Part shown: positions 24,597-33,403 of the stretch, piece after piece
Layout of the letters: each line of letters starts with the position of its first letter
Numbering within the stretch: the first letter of the stretch is position 1
NCBI RefSeq assembly: GCF_011682045.1
Contig: NZ_VVIW01000029.1
Location: 23,920-87,919, forward strand
Direction: 5' to 3'
Source: Massilia aquatica
GTDB lineage: Bacteria; Pseudomonadota; Gammaproteobacteria; Burkholderiales; Burkholderiaceae_D
DNA: 64,000 nucleotides
Notes under the pieces: model-generated
The model's database searches: none
The model's input: only the letters and a program-made list of their open reading frames with translations
What the model was told of the DNA's origin: nothing
Position numbers and translations under genes: made by a program

Positions 24597-27500
24597 ATGA
24601 GTGAAGCTGAAAGCAAGAAGATCGATCCCGTGGCCGATGGCCTGTCCGATGGCGCTGCGGAACTTGCGGCCGCTCCTGCGCCCGAGGCAGCGCAGGAAAA
24701 GATCTCGGAGTTCCTTGATCGCAACCTGAGCGCGCACGACAAGCTCGAACGCGCGCGCATGGAGCTGCTCGACCTGTCGGCGCGCAACCGGCTGCTGAAC
24801 ATTCCGCGTTCGGCCAAATCGACCCGCATCATCGACGTGATCGACGAGCGTTCGAGCGATATTTTCCGCATGCTGGTCACGGAAAACCGCGCGCTCACCT
24901 TCCTGCCCGGGCACAGCGCGGCCTTCGTGGCCACCGCGGCGCAGTTGGCCGAAGACGCCGGCGTGCCCGAGGAACTGGCCCAGCCCGACGAGGAAGTCGA
25001 CGAAAACGGCGTTATGCTGCGCCATAACGACACCAAACTGCAAACCAAGCTGACCTCCAAAGGCCTGCAAAAGCGCCTGCTCGACCTGTACAACGACGCC
25101 CGCACGCTGGAAGAAGAACAGGGCGTGAACATTTTGTACCTCACGCTCGGCACCCTCAAATGGATCGACCCGGCCAACGCGAGGAACATCCGCTACGCGC
25201 CGCTGATCCTGATTCCGGTCAGTCTCCAGCGCGGCAACGCGGCCGAACAATTCAAGCTGCGCTGGCGCCAGGAAGAACTGTCAGCCAATCTCTCGCTCGA
25301 AGCGTTTTTGCAGCGCGTGCACGGCATCACCCTGCCCACCTTCGAGGCTGGCGACGACTTCAACCCGACCGCCTACATCAACGAGGTCGCGCAAGCGATC
25401 GCCTCGAAAGAAAACTGGCAGGTGCTTGTTAACGATGTTGTGATGGGCTTTTTCTCGTTCGCCAAATTCCTGATGTACCGCGACCTCGATCCGTCGGTGT
25501 GGCCGGTGCAGCAAGGCCTGCTCGGCCAGCCGCTGATGCGCGGCCTGCTCTCGGACGGCTTTAGCAGCGACACCCCGATGATCCCCGACGACACCCCGAT
25601 CGACGCCGTCATTTCGCCCGCCGAACTGCTGCACATCGTCGACTGCGACAGCTCGCAGGCGCTGGCCGTGCACGACGTGCGCAGCGGCCGCAACCTGGTG
25701 ATCCAGGGCCCGCCCGGCACCGGCAAGTCGCAAACCATCGCCAACATCATCGCCTCGGCGGTCGCCGACGGCAAGAGCGTGCTGTTCGTGGCCGAAAAGA
25801 TGGCCGCGCTGGACGTGGTCAAGCGCCGCCTCGACCATGCCGGCGTGGGCGACGCCTGCCTCGAACTGCACAGCAACAAGGCCAACAAGCGCGTGCTGCT
25901 GGAAGAACTGCGCCGCACCGCCGACCTGGGCGCGCCGCGCGGCGAGCTGCCGGCCACCCTCAACGCGCGCCTGCAACTGGCGCGCGACACCCTCAACGGC
26001 CATGCCGACCGCATGCACGCCGAGCACCCGGTGGCGCGCCTGACGCCCTACCAGGTGATCGGCCATATCACCGAACTGCAGCGCCAGCGCGTGGCGCCCC
26101 TGAATAATCCGTTCGACCAGCCCGACACCTGGACGCCGGACGAACGCGCGCAGCGCTACCAGCTGGTGAGCGAACTGGCGCAGCGCCTGGCCGAGATGGG
26201 CCTGCCCTCGCAGCACCCATGGCGCGGGGTGCGCATGACGAATATCTCGCCGACCGAAATGGAGCGCCTGGCCCAGCGCATTACGCGCGCCAGCGGCGGC
26301 CTGTCGGAACTGGCGGCCAGCCAGACCACCCTGGCCGCGGCGCTCGACATGGGGCCGCCCGACAGCTGCGACGATTTTGCCCGCATCGCCGACATGGCGC
26401 ACCGCGTGGCGAATGCGCCGCGCCTGTCGCGCCAGGCCTTGTCGTCGCCGGTCTGGACCACACAGCGCGAAGACATGACCAACCTGGTCGAACAGGGCGC
26501 GCAGTACGCGCAGCTGGTCACGTTTTTGGAAGGCAAAGCCACACCCGACGCCTGGCACCTCGACCTGAAACCGGTGCGCCAGGCACTGCGCCCGCTGCCG
26601 GCCGGAATGAGCGACGCCGCCTTCGGGCGCCTGGCGCGCCTGGCGGTGCAGCTGCCAACGCTGCTGCAAGACACCGAACGCCTGCGCGCACACCTGGGCG
26701 CCGCGGCGCGCACCGATACCCTGTCCGAGATCGGCAAGGCGCTCATCCTCGGCCAGCGCATCGCCTGCGCGCCCGACGTCAGCGCCGAGGTATTGTCGGC
26801 CAGCGTGTGGGACCACGGCATCGAGCAGGCGGCCGACCTGGCCGAGGCGGTGGCCACCCTGCACGAGGCCCGTACGTACCTGGCCGACAAGGTGCTCGAC
26901 GAAGCCTGGGACACCGACCTGACCGGCGTGCGCCAGGCACTCGCCATCCACGGCAGCAGCATGCTGCGCTTCTTGCGCGACGACTGGCGCCGCGCCAATG
27001 GCCTGATTAAATCGGTGCTGCGCAATCCGGATATTGAGCTGGTCGGCCAGATCGACATCCTCGACCGCCTCTCGGCCGGCCAGAAAACCATGCGCTTCCT
27101 GCGCGAGAACGACCAGCTGGGACGCACCGCCTTTGGCGGCGACTGGCGCGCCGAGCGCTCGTCGCCGGTGCCGCTGCGCGCCCTGGTGGCGTGGATCCGC
27201 ACGCTGCGCGGCATGGGCCCGGAACCGCGCCTGATCGCCGCCGGCGTCACCGACCGCCCTGCCCTGGGCGTGCGCGTGGACCATGTCCAGCGCTCGCTCG
27301 ACAACACCTTGACCCTGCTGCGCGACTGCTGGAACGACTGCGGCGCGGCGATCCGCCACATGTTCCCCGACATCCTGACGGTGGAACATGCCAACCTGGC
27401 CGAAGTGGGCACTTTTGTCGCCGCGCTCGACGCGGCCCTCGGCACGGTGCGCAGCGCGCTGGCGTTCCGGCCGGCGCATTTGTCCGACCTGCTGCCGGTG

Positions 27501-30263
27501 CTCGACGCCCTGATCACGGCCCAGCGCATCGCGGCCAGCATCGACGAGGCGCGCGTACTGGGCGAGCAGGCCTTCGGCTCGCACTGGCAGGGCGCGGCCT
27601 CGGACTGGAGCTTCCTGATCGGCGCGGCGCAGTGGATCAACGCCAATCCGGCGCTGCCGGCCATGGTGGCGCGCCACGACGACCGCAGCCTGCCTTTGCA
27701 GCGCGCGCTGGCGCTGGAACAGAGTTTCATCGCCTGGAACAATGAACTCGAAGGCCTGTTCGAAACCCTGTGCGCCGACGCCCAGTCGCTGTTTGGCACC
27801 GACAGCGCAGCGCAGGTGCCGATCGCCGACCTGCTGGTGCGCTTTGCCGACTGGATCACCTACGCCGAGCAGTTGTCGCGCTGGGTCACCTGGCGCGAAC
27901 GCAGCGGCATGGCGCGCCTGATGGGCATGGCGCGCTTCGTCGACGAGATGGAAAGCGGCCGCCTGAGTACCGGCGCGGCCCCGGCCTCGTTCAACATGAG
28001 CTACTTCGAAGCGCTGTACGCATCGCAGGTGCGCGCCGAGCCGGCCCTGGCCAGTTTCGACGGCCAGGTGCACGACAGCGAAGTGCAGCAGTTCGTAGAG
28101 CTGGACCGCCAGCGCATCAGCGCCGCCGGCCTGCAGGTGGCGCGCGCGCACTTCCAGCGCATTCCGCAAGGCGGCAGCGCCATCGGCCCGCTGGGCGTGC
28201 TGCGCGGCGAACTGGCGCGCCGGCGCGGCCACATGCCGATCCGCCAATTGATGCTCAAGGCGGCGCCGGCGATCCAGGCGATCAAGCCGGTATTGATGAT
28301 GAGCCCCTTGTCGGTGGCGCAGTTCCTGCCGCCAGGGCTGCTCACCTTCGACCTCTTGGTGATGGATGAAGCAAGCCAGATCCAGCCGGTCGATGCCCTC
28401 GGCGCGATTGCGCGCTGCCGCCAGGTGGTGGTGGTGGGCGACGAACGCCAACTGCCGCCGACGCGCTTTTTCGCCAAGCTGACCGACGGCAATGCCAGCG
28501 ACGAGGACACCGACGGCGGCGAAGCGCAGGTTTCCGACATCGAAAGCATTCTGGGGCTGTTCACCGCGCGCGGCCTGCCGCAGCGCATGCTGCGCTGGCA
28601 CTACCGCAGCCGCCACCAGTCGCTGATCGCGGTATCGAACAGCCAGTTCTACGAGAACAAACTGTTCATCGTGCCGAGCCCTTACACGCAGGAAGCCGGC
28701 ATGGGCCTGTCGTTCACGCACGTGGCGGACGGCGTTTTCGACACCGGCAACAGCGGCACCAATGTGCAGGAAGCGAAAGCGGTGGCCGAGGCCATCATGC
28801 GCCACGCCGTGCAGTCGGCCCAGCATTCGCTGGGCGTGGCCACCTTCTCGGTGGCGCAGCGCAAGGCCATCGAAGACCAGCTCGAAGTGCTGCGGCGCGC
28901 CGACCAGCGCGCCGAGAGCTTTTTCCAGTCGCATCCGAGCGAGCCGTTTTTTATCAAGAACCTCGAAAACGTGCAGGGCGACGAGCGCGATGTGATCCTC
29001 ATTTCGGTCGGCTACGGGCGCAATGCCGACGGCACGGTCAACATGCGCTTCGGCCCCTTGAGCGCGGACGGCGGCGAACGGCGCCTGAATGTCCTGATCA
29101 GCCGCGCCAAGCGCCGCTGCGAGGTATTCGCGTCGATCACCGACGAAGACATCGACCTCGAACGCGGCAAGGGCAAGGGGGTGCAGGCCTTCAAGCTGTT
29201 CCTGCGCTATGCGCGCACCGGGCAGCTGGGCATGGCGCTGCGCAGCGGGCGCGATTACGACAGCCTGTTCGAAGTCGAAGTGGCCAACGCATTGCAGGAA
29301 CGCGGCTTCGAGGTCCATCCGCAGGTGGGCATCGCCGGCTTCTTCATCGACCTGGCCATTCCCGACCCGGACCGCCCCGGGCGCTACCTGCTGGGGATCG
29401 AATGCGACGGCGCGGCGTATCACTCGTCGAGTTCCGCGCGCGATCGCGACCGCCTGCGCCAGGCGGTGCTGGAAGACCATGGCTGGATCATCCATCGTAT
29501 CTGGAGCACCGACTGGTTCCAGCGCCCGCAGGAACAACTGCAGCGCACCATCGCCGCCATCAACCAGGCGCGCAAGACGCTCGACCTGCGCGCCGAAGAA
29601 AGCAAGAAGCTGCACCAGCCGCCACCGCCGCCAGGGGTGCGCATCGAGCGCGAGATCCTGACCGAAGTGGCGATCACGCCGGCCGAGGAAGCGCCGCAGC
29701 GCAGGAACCGCTACGTGGAAGCGGTGCTGGTGAAACCTGCCGGCGACTACGAGCTGCACGACGCGCCGGTCGACGTGCTGGTCGACCTGGTCGAGCAGAT
29801 CGTCTACATCGAAGGTCCGGTGCACCTGGATGAAATCGTGGTCCGGCTGCGCAATACCTGGGGCTTGCAGCGGGTCGGTCCGCGCATGGCGGCAGCAACC
29901 GAGCGCGCGGTGGATGCCGCCGTGGCGCAAGGGCTGGTGGCGCGCCTGAACGGCTTTGTGTGGAAGCCGGGCAGCCCGGTGACGCCGCGCGACCGCACCT
30001 TTGTCGATTCGGAAGGACTGCGCCGCGCCGACATGCTGCCGCCGAAAGAGATCGAGGTGGCCATTATCCAGGTGGTGGAACGCCACTTCGGCGCCAGCCA
30101 GGAAGAAATCGTGAAGGGTGTGTTGAAGATGTTCGGGTTTAAACCGATCCAGGGGCCGCTGCGCGACGCGGTGCAGATGCGTTTGAACCTGATGGTGCGC
30201 GAGATGGTGCTGGTGGCGAGCGGGCCGGTGCTGGTGCTGTCGGATCATGCGCGCTCGCTGTAG
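24597..30263 (+). CDS. DUF4011/SF1 helicase/PD-(D/E)XK nuclease/DUF3320 giant protein
   Basis: 1888 residues. An N-terminal DUF4011-type region (ELLDLSARNRLLNIPRS near residue 60) is followed by the Walker A IQGPPGTGKSQTIANII (K377). A ~870-residue helical insertion comes before the Walker B VMDEASQIQPVDALG (D1257, E1258) and VVVGDERQLPPTRFF. Helicase motifs ENVQGDERDVILIS and RRLNVLISRAKRRCEVF complete the COG1112-like core. An endonuclease domain of the MTES_1575/Vsr-like type follows (FFIDLAI near 1585, GIECDGAAYH with E1602). The last ~200 residues are DUF3320-like. Related helicase-nucleases occur in defence islands, but the role here is inference. ATG is three bases after ppsR, with no clear ribosome site. 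A long frame on the opposite strand is a shadow. Confidence 0.85.
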   Translation: MSEAESKKIDPVADGLSDGAAELAAAPAPEAAQEKISEFLDRNLSAHDKLERARMELLDLSARNRLLNIPRSAKSTRIIDVIDERSSDIFRMLVTENRALTFLPGHSAAFVATAAQLAEDAGVPEELAQPDEEVDENGVMLRHNDTKLQTKLTSKGLQKRLLDLYNDARTLEEEQGVNILYLTLGTLKWIDPANARNIRYAPLILIPVSLQRGNAAEQFKLRWRQEELSANLSLEAFLQRVHGITLPTFEAGDDFNPTAYINEVAQAIASKENWQVLVNDVVMGFFSFAKFLMYRDLDPSVWPVQQGLLGQPLMRGLLSDGFSSDTPMIPDDTPIDAVISPAELLHIVDCDSSQALAVHDVRSGRNLVIQGPPGTGKSQTIANIIASAVADGKSVLFVAEKMAALDVVKRRLDHAGVGDACLELHSNKANKRVLLEELRRTADLGAPRGELPATLNARLQLARDTLNGHADRMHAEHPVARLTPYQVIGHITELQRQRVAPLNNPFDQPDTWTPDERAQRYQLVSELAQRLAEMGLPSQHPWRGVRMTNISPTEMERLAQRITRASGGLSELAASQTTLAAALDMGPPDSCDDFARIADMAHRVANAPRLSRQALSSPVWTTQREDMTNLVEQGAQYAQLVTFLEGKATPDAWHLDLKPVRQALRPLPAGMSDAAFGRLARLAVQLPTLLQDTERLRAHLGAAARTDTLSEIGKALILGQRIACAPDVSAEVLSASVWDHGIEQAADLAEAVATLHEARTYLADKVLDEAWDTDLTGVRQALAIHGSSMLRFLRDDWRRANGLIKSVLRNPDIELVGQIDILDRLSAGQKTMRFLRENDQLGRTAFGGDWRAERSSPVPLRALVAWIRTLRGMGPEPRLIAAGVTDRPALGVRVDHVQRSLDNTLTLLRDCWNDCGAAIRHMFPDILTVEHANLAEVGTFVAALDAALGTVRSALAFRPAHLSDLLPVLDALITAQRIAASIDEARVLGEQAFGSHWQGAASDWSFLIGAAQWINANPALPAMVARHDDRSLPLQRALALEQSFIAWNNELEGLFETLCADAQSLFGTDSAAQVPIADLLVRFADWITYAEQLSRWVTWRERSGMARLMGMARFVDEMESGRLSTGAAPASFNMSYFEALYASQVRAEPALASFDGQVHDSEVQQFVELDRQRISAAGLQVARAHFQRIPQGGSAIGPLGVLRGELARRRGHMPIRQLMLKAAPAIQAIKPVLMMSPLSVAQFLPPGLLTFDLLVMDEASQIQPVDALGAIARCRQVVVVGDERQLPPTRFFAKLTDGNASDEDTDGGEAQVSDIESILGLFTARGLPQRMLRWHYRSRHQSLIAVSNSQFYENKLFIVPSPYTQEAGMGLSFTHVADGVFDTGNSGTNVQEAKAVAEAIMRHAVQSAQHSLGVATFSVAQRKAIEDQLEVLRRADQRAESFFQSHPSEPFFIKNLENVQGDERDVILISVGYGRNADGTVNMRFGPLSADGGERRLNVLISRAKRRCEVFASITDEDIDLERGKGKGVQAFKLFLRYARTGQLGMALRSGRDYDSLFEVEVANALQERGFEVHPQVGIAGFFIDLAIPDPDRPGRYLLGIECDGAAYHSSSSARDRDRLRQAVLEDHGWIIHRIWSTDWFQRPQEQLQRTIAAINQARKTLDLRAEESKKLHQPPPPPGVRIEREILTEVAITPAEEAPQRRNRYVEAVLVKPAGDYELHDAPVDVLVDLVEQIVYIEGPVHLDEIVVRLRNTWGLQRVGPRMAAATERAVDAAVAQGLVARLNGFVWKPGSPVTPRDRTFVDSEGLRRADMLPPKEIEVAIIQVVERHFGASQEEIVKGVLKMFGFKPIQGPLRDAVQMRLNLMVREMVLVASGPVLVLSDHARSL

Positions 30264-30276
30264 GCGTGATCGACAA

Positions 30277-30296
30277 GCCGGGCCGACTGGCCCGGC
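30277..30296 (+). terminator. Hairpin after the giant helicase gene
   Basis: GCCGGGCC-GACT-GGCCCGGC, a perfect 8-bp stem 14 bases after the stop codon. No T-run follows, so termination strength is uncertain. The next 140 bases up to 30438 show no gene. Confidence 0.45.
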
Positions 30297-30438
30297 ATTG
30301 ATCCGATACGCACATTCCGTGGCCTGGGCGACCTTCCATGGCTGTTCGTGCTGATGATGTTGATCCTGAACGTTCGCTAATTCGACAGAACCTGTGACGA
30401 TACTGTTGACTGTACCGCGAGTCCGCTATCTGCCCCGA

Positions 30439-30645
30439 CTATGAAAACGTCGAAATATCGTCAAGCGCATCCTCAACCACTCCAGCAATTTCACTTCTAT
30501 CAAGCTTCATTCGCAATGCAGCTATTACTTTTTCTTTCTCAAGCTTCCGATGGATTCTTGCTATATGGCCCAAACAAGTCGCCGATACCCCGGCAATATT
30601 CATGTCGCCACTCTGTAAAAATTCAAGGCAGCGATGCTGAGTCCA
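30439..30645 (-). pseudogene. C-terminal remnant of a HEAT-like immunity-type protein
   Basis: The minus frame from 30645 to the TAG at 30439 reads 68 residues without its own start codon in a suitable place. It contains QHRCLEFLQ, AGVSATCLGHIARIHRKLEK and VVEDALDDISTF. This resembles the C-terminal end of a HEAT/ARM-repeat family (RCLE...AATCLGHxARIH...EDALDDI) often seen as small immunity or accessory proteins. The N-terminal part is missing: the frame meets a stop two codons upstream and abuts the remnant at 30623-30887 in another frame. The junction looks like a recombination point. Family assignment is from memory of the motif pattern. Confidence 0.55.
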
Positions 30646-30887
30646 TTAATTCATTGTTCAATATACCGTGATCAACGTAATCATTTGCGAACTCATGCGA
30701 AGGAATCAGCTGGCCGACAGTAACATACGAAAATGTCTTTGTTTTTTCATCAATCGTATTAACCTGAAGATCGATAACACCATTGATGCATTCTATTTCC
30801 CCAACCCGCCAGTGTTTAGAGACAAAATTCTCAATGTCAGAATTTTTCAGACTTCAATGGAAATTAACACAATATCTTGCGACATAT
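30623..30887 (-). pseudogene. Frameshifted, truncated paralogue of the gene at 32806-33240
   Basis: From ATG 30887 the frame reads MSQDIVLISIEV and stops at 30849. Shifting by one base continues as KNSDIENFVSKHWRVGEIE, TKTFSYVTVGQLIPSHEF and NDYVDHGILNNEL. These align with MSQDIVLISMENLSNPDIEAWL, RQFSYVRISELIPSHEV and DDYKDHDILDVKL of the intact protein downstream on the same strand. Adding one base near 30853 would restore the frame. After about 88 residues the match ends where the HEAT-like remnant begins. The start has GGACAAGG upstream, so it was once a real gene. Confidence 0.7.
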
Positions 30888-31093
30888 TAAACCTTGTCCA
30901 ATCATCGCTGCAAACCAACAAATATCGTTTTAGATCGATATCCTCCCTTTTGCCTGACTAACCTTCTGCCGGCCAGCCTCTCAGTATCAACTACTTGCGC
31001 ATACCATGTACATGAATCCAGTGCGGCAGCGTTGCGTCGTGTCTCAGAATACCTGCACGGCGAGACAGGAATCACACCCTGCGAACGACGCTT

Positions 31094-31468
31094 TCAGGGC
31101 TTCTCCTCTTGCAAGATATCAAGACTACGCTGAAATTCAAGTGAAGCGATCCGTCCCTCAGCGATGCAACGCAATGCGTTCAAGCTTGGCTGGAAATACG
31201 TTGCAGTAGGGGCAAATGTTTGGTGATCCAACAATTCGTAGATGGAAAAATCGACATTTTCGCGAAGCAGCAACTCGACCAGGCCGATCAGTTTGGTCTC
31301 GGACCCCGGATCGTCGCGGTCTGCGAATTTTTTCTCGATAACAGGAGTGCCGCCCGCGACGGCCTGGATGATATCAGCAATGCTGGTGTCAATCGTCCTG
31401 CGCACGGCCTGTATCACCGCCTTCTTGTCCGCTCCAAAACTGCGCACAACCACTACAATTTTTGACAT
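31094..31468 (-). CDS. Hypothetical small protein of the immunity-like island
   Basis: 124 residues, not recognised. It starts MSKIVVVVRSFGADKKAV, is acidic to neutral with no signal peptide or membrane segment, and looks like a compact alpha/beta domain. ATG 31468 is preceded by GGAAAGG at good spacing, which supports expression. It is co-directional with the paralogue pair upstream (31688-32701). Its neighbours are small soluble proteins of unknown function, so an immunity or accessory role is possible but unproven. Confidence 0.6.
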   Translation of the reverse strand: MSKIVVVVRSFGADKKAVIQAVRRTIDTSIADIIQAVAGGTPVIEKKFADRDDPGSETKLIGLVELLLRENVDFSIYELLDHQTFAPTATYFQPSLNALRCIAEGRIASLEFQRSLDILQEEKP

Positions 31469-31581
31469 GCAAGCCTTTCCAGATCCAGCAGCGCGTCGGG
31501 CCAGGGGAAGAAATCGGAATCAAAAATCAGTGCACACAAAACATTGTCTTCTTCCTCCTGGTCCAGCTTCAAGGGTATCAT
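31453..31581 (-). CDS. Possible 42-residue ORF overlapping the next gene
   Basis: ATG 31581 to stop at 31453 encodes an acidic peptide (MIPLKLDQEEEDNVLCAL..., ending LERLACQKL). It overlaps the start of the gene at 31468 by 16 bases in another frame. No good ribosome site is seen. It may be a leader peptide, a gene remnant or chance. The rest of the gap up to 31687 is AT-rich and shows no other gene. Confidence 0.25.
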   Translation of the reverse strand: MIPLKLDQEEEDNVLCALIFDSDFFPWPDALLDLERLACQKL

Positions 31582-31687
31582 TCTAATCAGATCACTTTAA
31601 GCGAGGAGTCTGGCGATTAGCTTCGCAAAATCCGGATCATCAAAACTCGTTCACTCTCAAAAAAAAAACCGCTAAAACCAATTTTTA

Positions 31688-32161
31688 TCAATCTTCAATC
31701 ACTTCAAGAATTGATGCCAACGGCATCGTTGAAACTGCCATTTCAATCACCATTTCAGAAAAATCCCGTTCCAGCCCCGGCGCCCTACTATTTTTCACAG
31801 GAACAAAAACACTAAAAATGTCAACCCGACAACCCAAGCGAAACAATTCGGCGTCGCAACGATTATTGCAATATATTGAACGGTATCTGGTTGACCCATC
31901 GTTCAACAAAATAATAAATGAGTTTATGTCGTCATCTTCATCTTGGCCGGCATGGCTTAGATGTTCGATCACACCGGAGACATAGTTACCACGCAGGTTC
32001 CCATTTTTTACATTTCCCCACCACTCGTCCGAGTCGAACAATCCGAATCCCTCTTTCAATCCCATATTCGGCCGCGACGTATCAGCACTTATCTCTCGAA
32101 CGCTGGCAACTCTAGACGGGTCCTTTCGCAATTCAGTGGTCAACCGATATACTAAATTCAT
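31688..32161 (-). CDS. Hypothetical protein, paralogue A of a tandem pair
   Basis: 157 residues, function unknown. It is clearly related over its full length to the next gene upstream (32228-32701). Shared blocks are EEWW/DEWWxNxKxG, NYVSGVI/QYVSGVI, SHAGQ/GHAGQ, LLNDGSTRY/LLDDGSTRF, SIYCNNR, GCRVDxFSVF and EMAVSTMPxASI. The frame opens at 32221, but ATG 32161 gives exactly the length of the paralogue. Both starts follow the same stretch, GAACAAGCGGAA. Soluble, no signal peptide. Tandem diverged copies in an AT-rich island are typical of immunity or accessory genes; that is inference. Confidence 0.68.
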   Translation of the reverse strand: MNLVYRLTTELRKDPSRVASVREISADTSRPNMGLKEGFGLFDSDEWWGNVKNGNLRGNYVSGVIEHLSHAGQDEDDDINSFIILLNDGSTRYRSIYCNNRCDAELFRLGCRVDIFSVFVPVKNSRAPGLERDFSEMVIEMAVSTMPLASILEVIED

Positions 32162-32227
32162 TGAAACTTCCGCTTGTTCAGTTTTAAGAACATACCAATC
32201 TCCGATGACAAATGGCCACATATGAAT

Positions 32228-32701
32228 TTAAGAATCATTACTCCCGTCAATTATTGATGCGACCGGCATAGTTGAAACCGCCATTTCAATCAAGATTTTA
32301 GATCGCTCGAGCCCAGGGACAACAGGTCTGGTAATTTTTGGAGGATCAAAAACAGAAAAAACATCAACCCGGCAACCTACGCGAAAAAATTCGATATCAC
32401 GGCGATTATTGCAATAAATACTGTCGAATCTTGTCGATCCGTCATCCAATAAAAGAACAAACGAATTTGTGTCGCGGCTTTCTTGACCCGCGTGGCCCAG
32501 AACTTGAATTACACCTGAGACATATTGACTTGGCATACTTCCTTTTTTGATATTATCCCACCACTCTTCGGAATTGTATAATCCGTATGTTCCTTTATGT
32601 CCCATGCTCGGCCTGGAACAATCTTTGGTCAGCGCCTGAATTCTCGCTACTCGCTCAGGGTCCCCGCTCAATTCAGTGGATAATTGGAAAACCAGTTTCA
32701 T
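32228..32701 (-). CDS. Hypothetical protein, paralogue B of a tandem pair
   Basis: 157 residues, same family as paralogue A 66 bp downstream. About half of the positions look identical by eye. The most conserved parts are the central SIYCNNR and GCRVDVFSVF blocks and the C-terminal EMAVSTMPVASI. It ends in a short polar tail (DGSNDS) that differs from A. ATG 32701 is chosen for the shared length and upstream GAACAAGCGGAA. No known domain recognised. Confidence 0.68.
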   Translation of the reverse strand: MKLVFQLSTELSGDPERVARIQALTKDCSRPSMGHKGTYGLYNSEEWWDNIKKGSMPSQYVSGVIQVLGHAGQESRDTNSFVLLLDDGSTRFDSIYCNNRRDIEFFRVGCRVDVFSVFDPPKITRPVVPGLERSKILIEMAVSTMPVASIIDGSNDS

Positions 32702-32805
32702 CGGAATTTCCGCTTGTTCAGCATTTAAAAACATTCAGCTCCGACCATAATTCCACATTCCAACCTCAGATAATAAAAAGGAAATATTGTCGGCATTTTC
32801 CCCTT

Positions 32806-33240
32806 TCATTGCGCATCCACCCTGCCGTTTAGTTTCGCCAAAACATCCTTACCGGGAACAAGTCTCCCGTAGCTATCATCAATCCAGCAAGAATCAATGT
32901 CGTCGCCCATTCCTGTCAAAATCGTTGCCATGATCTTTTCGTAAAACTCATAATTATTAAACGTTACATGATAGTAGCGGCATGTCTCAAGCCTCATCTT
33001 GAGTTTAACGTCAAGAATGTCGTGATCTTTGTAATCATCAGCGACCTCGTGGGAAGGGATCAATTCGCTGATGCGAACATAGCTGAACTGCCTGTCTTCC
33101 TCATCATGATCGTGGACATAAAGAACAGCAACGCGATTGATCAGCACCCCATGGCCCAACCGATAGCGCGGTAACAGCCACGCTTCAATATCGGGATTAC
33201 TTAGATTTTCCATAGAAATCAAGACGATATCCTGCGACAT
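32806..33240 (-). CDS. Hypothetical protein, intact copy of the family broken at 30623-30887
   Basis: 144 residues, not recognised. MSQDIVLISMENLSNPDIEAWL opens the protein (first 20 shown in two overlapping parts elsewhere), then HDHDEEDRQFSYVRISELIP and a C-terminal YEKIMATILTGMGDDIDSCW. No signal peptide or membrane helix. ATG 33240 has AAGGGAAATA upstream. It is the first of three co-directional small genes; the promoter would lie in 33241-33400, next to the IS66 element. A decayed copy 2 kb downstream shows the family was duplicated and is being lost, as expected for immunity-type genes. Confidence 0.65.
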   Translation of the reverse strand: MSQDIVLISMENLSNPDIEAWLLPRYRLGHGVLINRVAVLYVHDHDEEDRQFSYVRISELIPSHEVADDYKDHDILDVKLKMRLETCRYYHVTFNNYEFYEKIMATILTGMGDDIDSCWIDDSYGRLVPGKDVLAKLNGRVDAQ

Positions 33241-33315
33241 TATTTCCCTTGCACTTCAATTTGACTTGCTCGCGATCCGCGCGCATCTGCCGATGCCTCA
33301 TCGAGTGAATATTCG

Positions 33316-33400
33316 CAAGCATAATGTTATCATCTGTATCTCTAGCCCGAGTGTTCGATATTGGTTCTTTCGATGATGCGTACAGCGCCCTCCTGCGAAG
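33316..33400. repeat. Imperfect repeat, copy 1 (left flank of the IS66 element)
   Basis: Contains AATGTTATCAT and GGTTCTTTCGATGATGCGTAC, closely matching 36344-36412 (AATGTTATCAT, GGTTCTTCCGATGATACGTCC) with a gap of about ten bases between the two blocks. It directly precedes the transposase frame, so it may be the left end of the IS element. Confidence 0.45.
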
Positions 33401-33403
33401 ACG

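Noticed and set aside
25281..30248. Long minus-strand frame of about 1650 codons opposite the giant helicase
   Set aside because: No motif, biased composition typical of an antisense shadow; the plus frame has complete helicase and nuclease motifs.
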